NCBI RefSeq assembly: GCF_963576545.1
Contig: NC_083651.1
Span: forward strand, 9,306,386 to 9,370,385
Direction of reading: 5' to 3'
Origin: Limanda limanda
Taxonomy: Eukaryota > Chordata > Actinopteri > Pleuronectiformes > Pleuronectidae
Length of the DNA stretch: 64,000 nucleotides
Both the position numbers and the translations under genes were made by a program. This document shows, one piece after another, positions 37,601-62,441 of the stretch. The stretch's first letter is position 1; every line of letters begins with the position of its first letter. Under the pieces are notes generated by a model. It made no database searches and was not told the DNA's origin. It saw only the letters and a list, made by a program, of their open reading frames with translations.

Positions 37601-38439
37601 CCATTTTAGCTCGGGGACCCTTCAAATAAAGAACATTTGTGACACCTCCACCTCCTATACATCTCAAGTAGTGAAGATCTCATCTGAATAAATTTGCTGG
37701 ATACAAAATGTCATCATGTTGGTTCTAAAATAATTTGTTTATTGAAGTGCTCTTGAATTTCTCTGAGTGAAAACTAAACTGGTCTAATTAGAAATCTAGA
37801 ATGGGACAAGGGTTAATTCATATGGTTTTAAAGTGGCTGACACATAATTATCTGGATTTTGAGCAGCACAATCTTGAAATATGATGCTTCACTGCACTTG
37901 AATCAGAAAAAAATCAAGTTGACATTGATTTAAACTTTGAAGATGTGAATATCTTATCTCTGGTACCCTTTAGCTGTTTTTAAAAATGCTGTAAAGCCAT
38001 TGGATATTCCTAAAACGATGGGTATTAATCTGCTGCTGCTGCTCTAACACCCTGCACTCTGCTGGTTTCCACCAGATTTCACAGTCTGGCAGCAGAGATT
38101 TGCTCCAGTTCAGTCATAAGAGCATTAGTGAGGTCCAGCTCTGATCAGACCCGTCTCTCAGTTCCAGTTTACCCGACATGTGTCGAATCGGGTTGAGGTC
38201 AGGGCTCCGTGCAGACCAGTCAACGTCTTTAATATCAAGAAAAGGATTTCTTTATGGATTTGACTTTGTGCACGTGGAGATTTAAAGCACAGAAAATTCA
38301 AAACAGCAAAAAGAGACGCAGAACAAAAGGACACAAAACAGAGGTGTCCACATACTTTTGGCCATGTGCTTTGAACTGTAAGCCAGGGCTCAATAATACA
38401 CAACGGGACTCGTTAAGCTGGAGATTTTGTCAGTGCGTT
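37601..38439. other. No gene seen
   Basis: No supported feature. A (CTG)4 run lies near 38029-38042. Confidence 0.5.
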
Positions 38440-38930
38440 TAATAATGCACACACTCCGCCAATGAATCTCATCACATAAAAGATTAATTTCTTCATTTTG
38501 ATTCGGCCCTCTTCACGCACTCGGCCGTTATATTTAGAGAAACCAGCCGCTGTGCATGCTGGGACATGCTGGCTGATTTACTGTGCTACTCGGAGGGGAT
38601 GAGTTATTCCACAGTCAGCTCCAGTGTCAGCGAGAGCGGAGAGAGCGCGGACCTCCAGCGAGCCGTTATACTGGCAGTAATTCAAGGGAGAGAGGCAGTT
38701 AGAGAGAGAGAGTCACAGGCGTGCTGAGCGGCCTGCTGCTCGCTGTTCAGACACACCCTCACGCTAATTAAAGCCAAACACCACATATCAGCACTTTTCC
38801 TGCAATCCAAACTGTGCACACGCATGTGTTTGTATCTCCCAGACACAATAACAGGAAAACCAGCGAGAGAGACCAGCGCCCCGATGCACTGGCACTTTAA
38901 TGTGCTGCAAACAAAAATAGATGCAGGTCG
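38440..38930. promoter_or_regulatory. Candidate regulatory, repeat-poor segment
   Basis: Repeat-free DNA with homeodomain-type TTAATT cores and a perfect MEF2-type site TTATATTTAG (38528-38537). CpG density is modestly raised (GCGAGAGCGGAGAGAGCGCGG at 38628-38650). It contrasts with flanking dispersed repeats. Function is inferred from composition and motifs only. Confidence 0.25.
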
Positions 38931-39105
38931 AACTGAGCATGAAAACAAGAACTAAAAGAAAAAGGCAAATTTATAGCCATTAATTACTCAGGCACGATAA
39001 CGGTTGTGTGTGGAGTTTGCATGTTCTCCATGTTTCTCCCGGGTACTTACAATTTCCTCCAACAGTCGAAAAACATGCAGATCATGTTATTTGGAGACTT
39101 TAATT

Positions 39106-39362
39106 CAGAGGTTCTCAATTACTTTCAGTCAAGGAGCCCTTACAATAATATTATTCCAGGGACCCCCACATTTATGTCCCCTGAATAAAATTGACACACC
39201 CTACTTAGTGATATGTAAGAACAACACAAGATAAATCTTATGAAGATATGAGACATGTATTAAAAATATTTTAACCATATTAATCAATGAATGTGGAAAC
39301 TTTTAGTGGACCCCCCTAATAGGCCATAGACCCCCCAGGGCCCCTCGGCTACTAACTTTTTT
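39106..39362 (+). mobile_element. hAT-like fragment related to the 49-kb MITE
   Basis: Opens with CAGAGGTTCTCAATTACTTTCAGTCAAGGA and contains 'GGGACCCCCACATTTATG' and 'GGACCCCCCTAATAGGCCATAGACCCCCCAGGG'. This parallels the CAGGGGTCTTCAAC...AAGGACCCCC start of the element at 49156. No matching right terminus was found, so it is truncated or decayed. Confidence 0.45.
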
Positions 39363-39845
39363 TTTATCTTTACCAAAGAGCTTGGTCTTTGAGTTTGAGA
39401 GCAGGACTTATCGATTTCACCTTCAGATCAAAACCCTGCGCTCACACTCAAATAAGGCCCATCTTAGATTTGCTCTGCTTGTGCTCTGCTTGTGCTCTTT
39501 CACTCAGATTTTTTGCTTTTCGGACAGATTACCTGTGCTCCTGCTCCAGATTCAGTTTCAGCTCTTCTTCTGCAACAAAATATCTGAGTGCAAGTGCACC
39601 GTTTGAGATCAAGCAGATTTTTGTACAAGCAGAGACTACTTGAGTGTGAGCACAGGGTTTTGAGTGAAAGCATTACAAAATCTGAATGTGAAATCCTGAT
39701 CTCAAACTGAAAGACCACACATCTGAGTAATAAAAAATAACAACCCCCATATGAGACCCCGTATTTGAGAACATTACTCTAATTTGCCAGGGGATAATAT
39801 GAGTATGAATGGTTTGTCTTGATGTGTTGACCCTATGTCACATTG

Positions 39846-39963
39846 TGTGACCTGTCCAGGGTGGACCCCGCCTCCCACCTAATGTTGGCTGGGATTGGGT
39901 TCAGCGCCCCTGTGACCCTCAAAGGATAAGCGGTGTAGATAATAGATGGATGGAGGGATGGAT
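39846..39963 (+). repeat. LINE 3' tail, fish L2-like
   Basis: Reads GTGACCTGTCCAGGGTGGAC, CCCGCCTCCCACCTAATG, TTGGCTGGGATTGGGTTCAG, GACCCTCAAAGGATAAGCGG, and a degenerate GATGGATGGAG tail. This is a classic 5'-truncated fish LINE end. Same family as 10108-10203. Confidence 0.75.
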
Positions 39964-40722
39964 TATTAATGGTTATAAACTGACCTTAGAGGGTTTTCAT
40001 GAGCAGGGAGATAATAAAAGGAAAAAAGGAGTAAGTGATAAAATGATATAAATCTGTCAACTATCAGATATTTCTCCTCACTGTCTTTTAACCACGTTGT
40101 CACTCTTTTCATATTTCATATAAGATGCTGAGGAGGAATGTTGCAACGCTGCTCTGTTCCACTGTTGCTCTTGTAGCCTTGCTAGTGACGTCGATCTGTG
40201 GATGACCCTGACAGTCATATTGTGCAGACTCTTATTCTCAGAGGATAAATACTACCGACCTTGGCCATGCCCTGACTTTTCATTGAGCATCCCAATGACA
40301 TTCACATTTATGTTTTTCTATTTTTATTGAAATGTTTCAACAATCTTTGAAAAAACTGCCGTGGAATTTGGTTCCTATGACCAAATACACAACAAACACT
40401 GGTAGTGATGTGGTAAAAGCCCATTAGTGTGTGGATGAATGGATTTATCAATACAAACTCAGTACACTGCAGTTTACAGTTATTTTACTGAAACAAGAGG
40501 GAATTTCAAGTTTTCAGGGGCGGATTCACATTGTGTGCACTGGTGAATGGAGTCAAAGTAAATAACTGCATTGTATGTGTGTGGATAATGAAGGAACAGT
40601 GGAGCAATTGTCATTGGTGAAGATTAGTGATGCTTGTACAATAGAGTATTTGGACAGTGGAGCTCTTTATGTCTCTATGGCGACACAGACAATACTCAAA
40701 ATTTGTGATTGGAGACAATTCA
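39964..40722. other. No gene seen
   Basis: No supported feature. Confidence 0.5.
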
Positions 40723-41105
40723 TTGTTTGATATCTTGCGAATGCCTACAGGGAATTTCTTCAAAATAGTTTTAAATGTTCAGTTTGACTATAAGATTCAT
40801 TATTTAGATTTTGCTAGTCTAAGGTAAAATGCGAAGGTCACTGTGTATTCACAAACCCTTTTTTGCCTTGTAAATGCGATATGTCAGGAACATCTCCAGG
40901 TAATCATTTCACATTCATTCGGACTCACTGATGAATGGATTTGATTCTGGTAGGTCAAAGGTCAAGGTCACTGTGGCCTCACAAAACATGTTTGGACTCT
41001 TCAACATGATATCTCAAGTTTGCCTTTAGAAAATGCCTTCAAATTTTGACCACTTGGACTGATTAACTAACTTTATTTCAGTGGTCAAAGGTTGAAAGTC
41101 ATAGA
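40723..41105 (+). repeat. Dispersed fish repeat, family D copy
   Basis: Contains 'GATATCTTGCGAATGCCTACAGGGAATTTCTTCAAA', 'AGGTCAAAGGTCAAGGTCACTGTGGCCTCACAAAACATG' and 'GATATCTCAAG', a phrase set common in fish genomes. A second, shorter copy lies at 57000-57215. Confidence 0.6.
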
Positions 41106-41319
41106 AGAAAAGTGTTAATTCTAGTTTGGGCTTTTTGTCGACAATGAAAATAAATGTTCTTGAAAATGAAGAAATACTATAGTTCCTATGAATGAGATAC
41201 CACTGACACCCACTGAGTTTGAGTCGTTAGCGCTGAAAGGATTCATTTTTAGAGCGACAGATTAATGTCCTTGTATTTTGTATGTTTTTGCTTTGTTTTG
41301 AAACACGATTCATTTAATT

Positions 41320-41830
41320 AACGGCCAACAAAAGCATTTGGATGAAAGGCGCCTGTGCTTGTTATGGCGGATACTGATTAACTGCGATCTCGGCGTCGCT
41401 TACCTCCAGCATGTGAGGAATGGAGATTTATCCATTATTGCAAAGCTGCAGAGAGAGAGAGAAAGAGAGAGGCGCGGCGGCCTGTTCGTGCTCCGGCATT
41501 AGGGAGCGTTTGAGTCTAAAGATGATTTGGCTTTTATTATTCACCTAATGCGTCGGGGATGAGCCCTGTTTCATAATCACAGTCATAATCACAAGCCTGC
41601 GAAGCCAACTGTGATGCAGACAAAATATAAGATACGGATGATGTGTGTGTGGGTCGAGCAGCCGACATGTGATTTGTACTCATTATAGCGGCGACGCACC
41701 TTGTCCCGTCTCGCTCTCTTCTTCTAGCAAATCTACAGCTGCTGTCTGATTAATCAGGAAGAGAGAGCCGAGCCAGCCGCCAGCGAGCAGCCGAGCAGTT
41801 ATCTTCATTACCGTGCCCTCAGCTTACTGC
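41320..41830. promoter_or_regulatory. Candidate conserved non-coding element upstream of RhoGEF
   Basis: About 500 bp without dispersed repeats, CpG-richer than its surroundings, with ATTAAC, AACAAAAG (SOX-like), CATTATTGCAAA, TGATTAATCAGG and repeated TCATAATCACA motifs. It lies 1.3 kb upstream of the first coding exon, in its intron or promoter zone. A short GA-rich patch (41450-41475) is included. No exon pattern is seen. Confidence 0.25.
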
Positions 41831-42342
41831 TTTCTCTTAGCGTCACACTCATTTCCTCTTTCTGTGTGTCATCTTCGTCTCCCCTACCAGCTCTCCATCC
41901 TTTTTTTTTTTTATTATTCTTCCTCCTGCCACTGTCTGTCTCTGTATCTGCTTCTCAATCTCATGTTTTAATAGCCTGACAAGCAGGGCAATAATCTCTC
42001 TATTATTATTCTTGCTGCGGAGAAAGAAAAAATGAAAAGGAGCCTGAGGGGGAAGACAGGAAGCCATTTATATAAAAATGAATGTAATTATTCTGGTAAA
42101 GGAAGCGGGCTTCACAGACAGTGAAGCTGTGTCATGTTGCTGAAGTTACTGTGTAAAGTCTGACCTGTGGATTCAGAGATGTATACCTACATAAAGTTAG
42201 GTTTAACAATGAGCATTTAACAGTTTCTACTGAAAAAAAAGGGTAATGTGGTATTTATGAAATTAATACCACCCAGAAAATTCAGTTTGATATTGATCCG
42301 CATGCTGATATGTCAAATACACAAAACTATGGTGTTTGATGG

Positions 42343-42500
42343 AGCACATACCTCATACAAGACTGAACGATTTTCCACATGATTGTCAAAAAAAACGTCT
42401 TATAACATAAGGGATTTACATAACGAGTAACAAGTTTGTAATCCTGCTAACAAATAAATCCAAAAATCAAACCAACAAACAAACAATTCCTTGGCCAAGT
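42343..42500 (-). repeat. Dispersed fish repeat, family A, minus fragment
   Basis: Begins 'GGAGCACATACCTCATACAAG' and ends 'AACAAACAAACAATTCCTTGGCCAAG', the two ends of family A in reverse, with most of the middle lost. Confidence 0.5.
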
Positions 42501-43171
42501 ATTATATTCTCATGAAGCACTTTGTAAGAATGTCGAGTTTTTTAATCACAATTTGCTTAAAACTATTAATTTAGCTCTTAGAAATTGATTTGGTAAATAA
42601 TGTAATCATTGTATCAACCGCAATATGGCAGAATTTGATTTTGTTTTGTTTTTCATTTCAGATCATTTTACTTACTTTAGTTTCAAAACATGTTATAAAC
42701 ATGTCAAGTCAAACTTACAAACTATCTTTAAAGAAATTGTATCTGTAAAATGATGCAGAGATTAAGACATTGTTTCTGTTTTATCAAATGGTGCAGCCAC
42801 TGAAAGATGAATATTGTATGTAACCCAAGTGAAGGTTTTAGGATTTGTAAAGATTTTTTTTCTGTATTGACAAAGTTACAATTTTCTTAGATGTAACAAG
42901 ATTTTTTATAGATTGACTAAATCTTGACTTAATTTAAGATCAGAATCATGGACCTTAGAGAGTATGGAGTATTTAAAAAGTGAATATTTCATGGTGATAC
43001 TGGTCCAGACACAATCACATCTTTCTTTTCTCTCACATACTGATACTAATAGAATGAGAACACACCAGAGTGAAAGAATGCGAGACAGGCTCAGTTTCTG
43101 TCTTCATAAATGTCTGTGTCCTCTTTTTATCTCTCATCTTATCTTCATACATTCTGTCTTGGTCCCTGCAG

Positions 43172-43341
43172 GCTGCGGACCCTCGTACCTTCTGACTGTG
43201 AGTCTGAGTGCCGCTGGCTCAGCCCAAGGCCATGCCAGACGTGAGGCCTCCACCACCATGTGACGACCTCGCCACGTCTTCTGCTGCAGCCTCTGCCTGC
43301 CCTCCGCTGGCTGCACCTCTCCCCTCGACCTTGCTATCGAC
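43172..43341 (+). other. 5' untranslated part of the first coding exon
   Basis: A strong acceptor (pyrimidine-rich tract, then GGTCCCTGCAG) ends at 43171, so this is an internal exon start and not a promoter. The frame of the main ORF is closed by TGA at 43261. The 170-nt leader holds two upstream starts: ATG 43232 (overlapping uORF) and ATG 43258 (start-stop uORF). Confidence 0.75.
43258..43263 (+). promoter_or_regulatory. Start-stop minimal uORF (ATG-TGA)
   Basis: CCACCATG followed directly by TGA. The context (A at -3) is close to the vertebrate optimum apart from T at +4. It lies 84 nt upstream of and in frame with the main ATG. Start-stop elements are known to stall or terminate scanning ribosomes without making a peptide. 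Confidence 0.5.
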
Positions 43342-58090
<14,749 letters not shown>

Positions 58091-59100
58091 GACCAAGCAT
58101 CCCCCGGCTTTCGTTTTTCTAACACTGTAAATAACCTGGAATCCTTCAACTGCAAAATCAGCCAACAACAAGATACACATGAGATTTCAGTAAAAAAAAA
58201 AAAAAAAAACATTTCAGGAGGATAGAGACGGATATAGCACTTTTATTTCTTTACAACGCTTTAAGTGCACCATACTGTCATGTAGTCTGAGGTTTTGGAT
58301 TTAAAACCGTGACGTAAGAAGAAATCTAATTCTCGGACAACCAAAAAAACTTGGGCTGTGCTCTTCAGCCTTGATTGTAAAGACTGTTTTGCTCTCGGAG
58401 AAAAAGAGCCGTGTTTTCAGAAAAATGAGGTGTGTCTGTTGAACGGCATGGCTGAACATGACTGACTGCAAAAAAGAAATGTCATTTTTTTATACGAGAC
58501 AGTTGGGGTTGGGGGAGAAACACGTTTGTTTTGGTATGGCGTGGTGGACATGTGCTACATGAGCATTCATCTGTGGTTTTCCGTTTGTTGTACTGACCGC
58601 TCCTCGTCTGTGTGCCGCCACCTACTGTATATTGGCGGTAGAGCAACTTTCACTGCCAGAGATGCAGTGGAGCAGAGCCTCTTCTAACGCGCTGAGCGGA
58701 CCTCCTGTATCACTGTGTCCCAACGAGAACTCAAACGACAGCAATAATATCTGCCACTTTCAAAACAAGTAGCTACTGTGTTTGTGTTTTAACTTCCAAG
58801 AATTTTTTTCTGTTTGGCATCAGGTGATGATGCTGCTTCAGTGCTCGCTGTGTCGGATTCAACCCAAGTCTCAAATCTGTTCGTCGGCATCTTTACAGCT
58901 TCCCCTCTGAGGAACTCTCATTGGAATTAAGATCATCTTAGTGCCGTGAAAGCAGCTTGTGAGAAGTTCAGTATCCTTCGTGTTAACATCACTTCAAATA
59001 GGTCAAACGCTACAGTTTCCCTCACTGTGGGTTCACTGCCGAGTTTTTCAACCTTGGGTTTTGGGGCAGATTAAAAGATATTTATTAGTCTGGTCCAACA
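58091..59100 (+). other. Probable RhoGEF 3' untranslated region
   Basis: Repeat-free sequence following the stop codon, with an A-run at 58192-58209 that may prime falsely in cDNA work. The first plausible poly(A) signal is the variant ATTAAA at 59070-59075. A canonical AATAAA appears only inside the family A repeat beyond 59400. The end is therefore tentative. Confidence 0.45.
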
Positions 59101-59167
59101 CAAAATTGCCAAAAACGAGTCTTCTCATTTTAGTTTGATCCACCCAACACTCCACCAACAAGAGTTA

Positions 59168-59848
59168 TTACCTCCAACAAGGAAGTTATGTTTTTGTGTG
59201 TATTTTGTGTTAGGCAAAATCTACTCAACCGATTTCCATGAAATTTTGTGGATCAGTGGCCTCAGTGACCCAAGGAAGAACCCATTCAATATTGGTGCAA
59301 ATCAATGTTTTTATTTACTTTCCTCACCAGTGCGAGAAGGGGTGTTTTTCAACATCTGGGTGGATTTCCCAAGGAATATTTCATGGATCTTGATGAAATA
59401 ATAACATCCAAATAAAAATCCAGATCTCGTGATGGTGGATCGTGATGATTATGGATTATGGATACAACTAGATTTCTCCCTTCATCTCTGTGGGATATTG
59501 TCTTTTGTACAAATTCTAAACATTGATACACCTCTACATTTATTCTCCATCAATGCTGTAAATATTGTTATTTTGTTGATGTGTTTAGAGACACACAACA
59601 TCTATTGCACTTCTGTTTGTCCTGGAAGAGGGTCCCTCACACGTGTCTCTCTCTCTGAGGTTTCAATGTCTTTTCTCCTCTTAACAGGGTTTGTCTGGTA
59701 GTTTTTCTCTACTATTCCTAAGGGTTAAGGGCAGACGACTATCCAAATAAAATGTAATTGATTGATTGAGAGTCAATTTAAATGTGGTGTCATAAGGGGA
59801 CTGTTGAGCCTTGTTGGAGGTATGTGCTCTCCTGAGTACCCTTCTATT
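59168..59848 (+). repeat. Dispersed fish repeat, family A, longest copy
   Basis: Runs from 'ACCTCCAACAAGGAAGTTATG' to 'GAGCCTTGTTGGAGGTATGTGC', inverted ends again. The middle contains 'CCGATTTCCATGAAATTTTGTGG', 'TTCCCAAGGAATATTTCATGGATCTTGATGAAA' and 'AATTTAAATGTGGTGTC'. An AAATAAAATGTAATTGATTGATTGA patch in the middle looks like an inserted retroelement tail. Confidence 0.7.
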
Positions 59849-59931
59849 TTCATACACAATTATATATTAGCAAGAGTTGAGGATCAGGAACAGAAACTAC
59901 AGATGAGTAGTTCAAACAATGTCACTCAATA

Positions 59932-60250
59932 GAGCGCCTACCTCCGCCAAGGCCCAACAGTCTCCTAACAATCAAACAAGTCACACGGAATCACACAAAC
60001 ACTCATACATCAGTTCTCTAAATGTGCCTGAATATTATCATCAAGATCCATGAGTTATTCCCTGGGAGTTTTGGTGAAAATGTCAAAAAAAATCCACCAG
60101 ATTCAACCCTTTGTTCAGGTCTAAGTGAAACTGGAACAAGGTCGTGTCCCATCTTTCCTTCAAGTTTCTCAGAATTCTGATCGGTTACTTTTAGGTAATC
60201 CTGCTGATAGACAAACAGACAGACAACATAAGCTCCTTGGCAGAGATAAT
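59932..60250 (-). repeat. Dispersed fish repeat, family A, minus copy
   Basis: Starts 'GAGCGCCTACCTCCGCCAAGGCCCAACAGTCTCC' and ends 'CATAAGCTCCTTGGCAGAGATAATTAATC'. It faces the copy at 59168-59848 in inverted orientation, 84 bp away. Confidence 0.7.
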
Positions 60251-62210
60251 TAATCACTAGTCAACATTTGTGACTTGGTGTCAATCAGTTCTCTCCTGAC
60301 TTATCGCTTCATTATCACACATAAATAAAACAGGTTTCCTGACGAACTCAACTCCGAAATGTCGGTACCATCTTGTCACGACACGGTTTGACTATGGGAC
60401 CCAGCAAAGAGCTTTTGTGCCTTGGTACTCGATTACTGTTTAGCTACAGCTGAGATATGGATTAGACTGCCCTCTGCTGGCACTTGGTTGAGATTACTAA
60501 TAAAGGCAATATAAGTGTATTCCTGACAGTGCTTGGCTGCTGATAACATGTGATCACCTGATCTTCTCTTACTTCTGTGTGTTTTTACGTCTCCTGGTTG
60601 TGTTTTATTTATGAAGGCTTTATTTTGTTTAATGCACTTTATTATTATCCAGTAATAGAACAGTACCTGTTGGTAAAACATGAAACGCAGTCTTGTTAAA
60701 TCACAATTCTTCATATTAGAAGGAACTTAGTCGACTGAAGCTGATTGCAGTCTTCAAACCAAAACCACTTTGAAGGACCGATGCTGTTTTATGTTTTTAA
60801 TAACGTAGCACTATGACAGGTAGGGAATCACTGTTCGTTGGAGGGCAGAGCTGCTCAACACACACCAACACTCCTGCACTGTTGGAGAAGGTCGGTTCAG
60901 ATTTACAAATTGTAAAAAGACGACTGAACTGCATTCCATTACTTTCCTCATGTGCATTTGAAAGGCCTAATGTATAATGCCCCCCCCAATGAATTATATT
61001 AAAAGACTTTAAAACAAAAGACAAAGCCTGGACTCTTTTCTGCAAAATGCTCTTTTCATCAAAATCAGTCGAAGCTTGAAATGTAGATTGTAGAAATATA
61101 TTTACAGTCATTTTAAGCATTGTAGTGACACCTTATTTAAACAAAGAAATAAACACAGTACAAGTGGAATACACTCATTACACCAGGGAACAAAAACACA
61201 AGATGCGTAAAGAGGGTAAGAGTTATTTCCAATCTACTACTACGACTACAATCTAGAGGCAAACAGAAACTTTGACACGGTTGCTGGATGCTCCAGACAT
61301 TTTTTCAACAGTAAACAAGATATGATGAGTAAATTTTTTGTATTGGTTCATCACGCAAAAAAACAAAATACTAAACAGGCTCAACACACGCTTTCATCTG
61401 CACTGTTTTGAAAGGGTTCTTGCTAATAAAAAAAAAACTGGTTACAGAGTCGCTTTATATCGTGAAGAAAAGTGCATCTTTGTCATTTCTGTGGCATGAT
61501 CTCTAATGGATCCTCAATTGCAAAAATCCTGTGAATTTACGTTAGGTGCTATTAATGATCAAAAACCCAGAAATTCTAGGAATATTTTTTTTTAAGTGTT
61601 ATTTTTGGAATTATCGGATTCTAGATTGAATCGTGTCAAAGTTTCATCAAATATTTTTCAAAAATTAAGCTCCTGGATATCTGTTTAGGTGTCAATCATT
61701 CAGAGCCCTACAATACACGACCCAACATAAACATTCAAGTTTTTTTGTGTGCAAATAAACGACCAGAAAAATTAGCTCTGCACGGCCGGGGCACTTTCGC
61801 TGACCTCTGTTTTTCCTTTTCAACCAATTTAACATCAATATACTATAATTCAATAAAAAAAAGAAGTTGACTGTTGCAAATGCTACACAGGGGAACAGTA
61901 ACATATGCAACAGATGAAGCTGAGAACACAGATTTACAAAAACTAGCAACAAACCGAACCGTTGATTTGAATCCTCTGAACCAGGGATTCAAACTCAAGT
62001 TTGAGTTTGAATCCCAACAGACTGCCATCCTTCCACAGCACCTCTCATGTATGCATTCATACAAACACACACACACAGTCTGTCCTACGCTGCTGGGCCT
62101 TGCCTTGGGTTATGGTCACTGATCTGCAGCAGCCGTGGAGAGGTTCCAGCCCGGGGTAGCTACTCCTCCGCCCTCCTCCGTCTCCCACAACCGATCGCCA
62201 CCTCTGACCT
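60251..62210 (-). other. Intergenic DNA and likely tsn 3' untranslated region
   Basis: Downstream of the tsn stop on the - strand. Minus-strand AATAAA hexamers (TTTATT on the + strand) occur near 60604 and 60619, with a variant ATTAAA near 60797. The 3' end cannot be fixed from sequence. No coding exon is seen. Confidence 0.4.
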
Positions 62211-62441
62211 CTACTTTTCCCCGCCAGACTCAGACTCCTTGGCCAGGCCGCGGATGGAGAGGTCGTACACCACCTCCTCGATCTTCTTCACGTCATACTT
62301 CAGACCATCATAGCGCTTCCTCAGTGGGTCGTTCTTCAGGTTGAGCAGGCGGAAGCCCGAGTCCAGCTCATTGATGAAGTTGGAGATGCGGAGCGGCCGG
62401 GTGTAGTCTCCTGCTGTGACGCTGTTTACCGCCAGTCGTGA
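62211..62441 (-). CDS. tsn: tsn last coding exon
   Basis: Begins after CTCCAG with SRLAVNS and ends at TAG (62213-62211), 76 codons plus stop. It contains the VTAGD motif and the leucine-heptad region. Confidence 0.95.
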   Translation of the reverse strand, partial: SRLAVNSVTAGDYTRPLRISNFINELDSGFRLLNLKNDPLRKRYDGLKYDVKKIEEVVYDLSIRGLAKESESGGEK

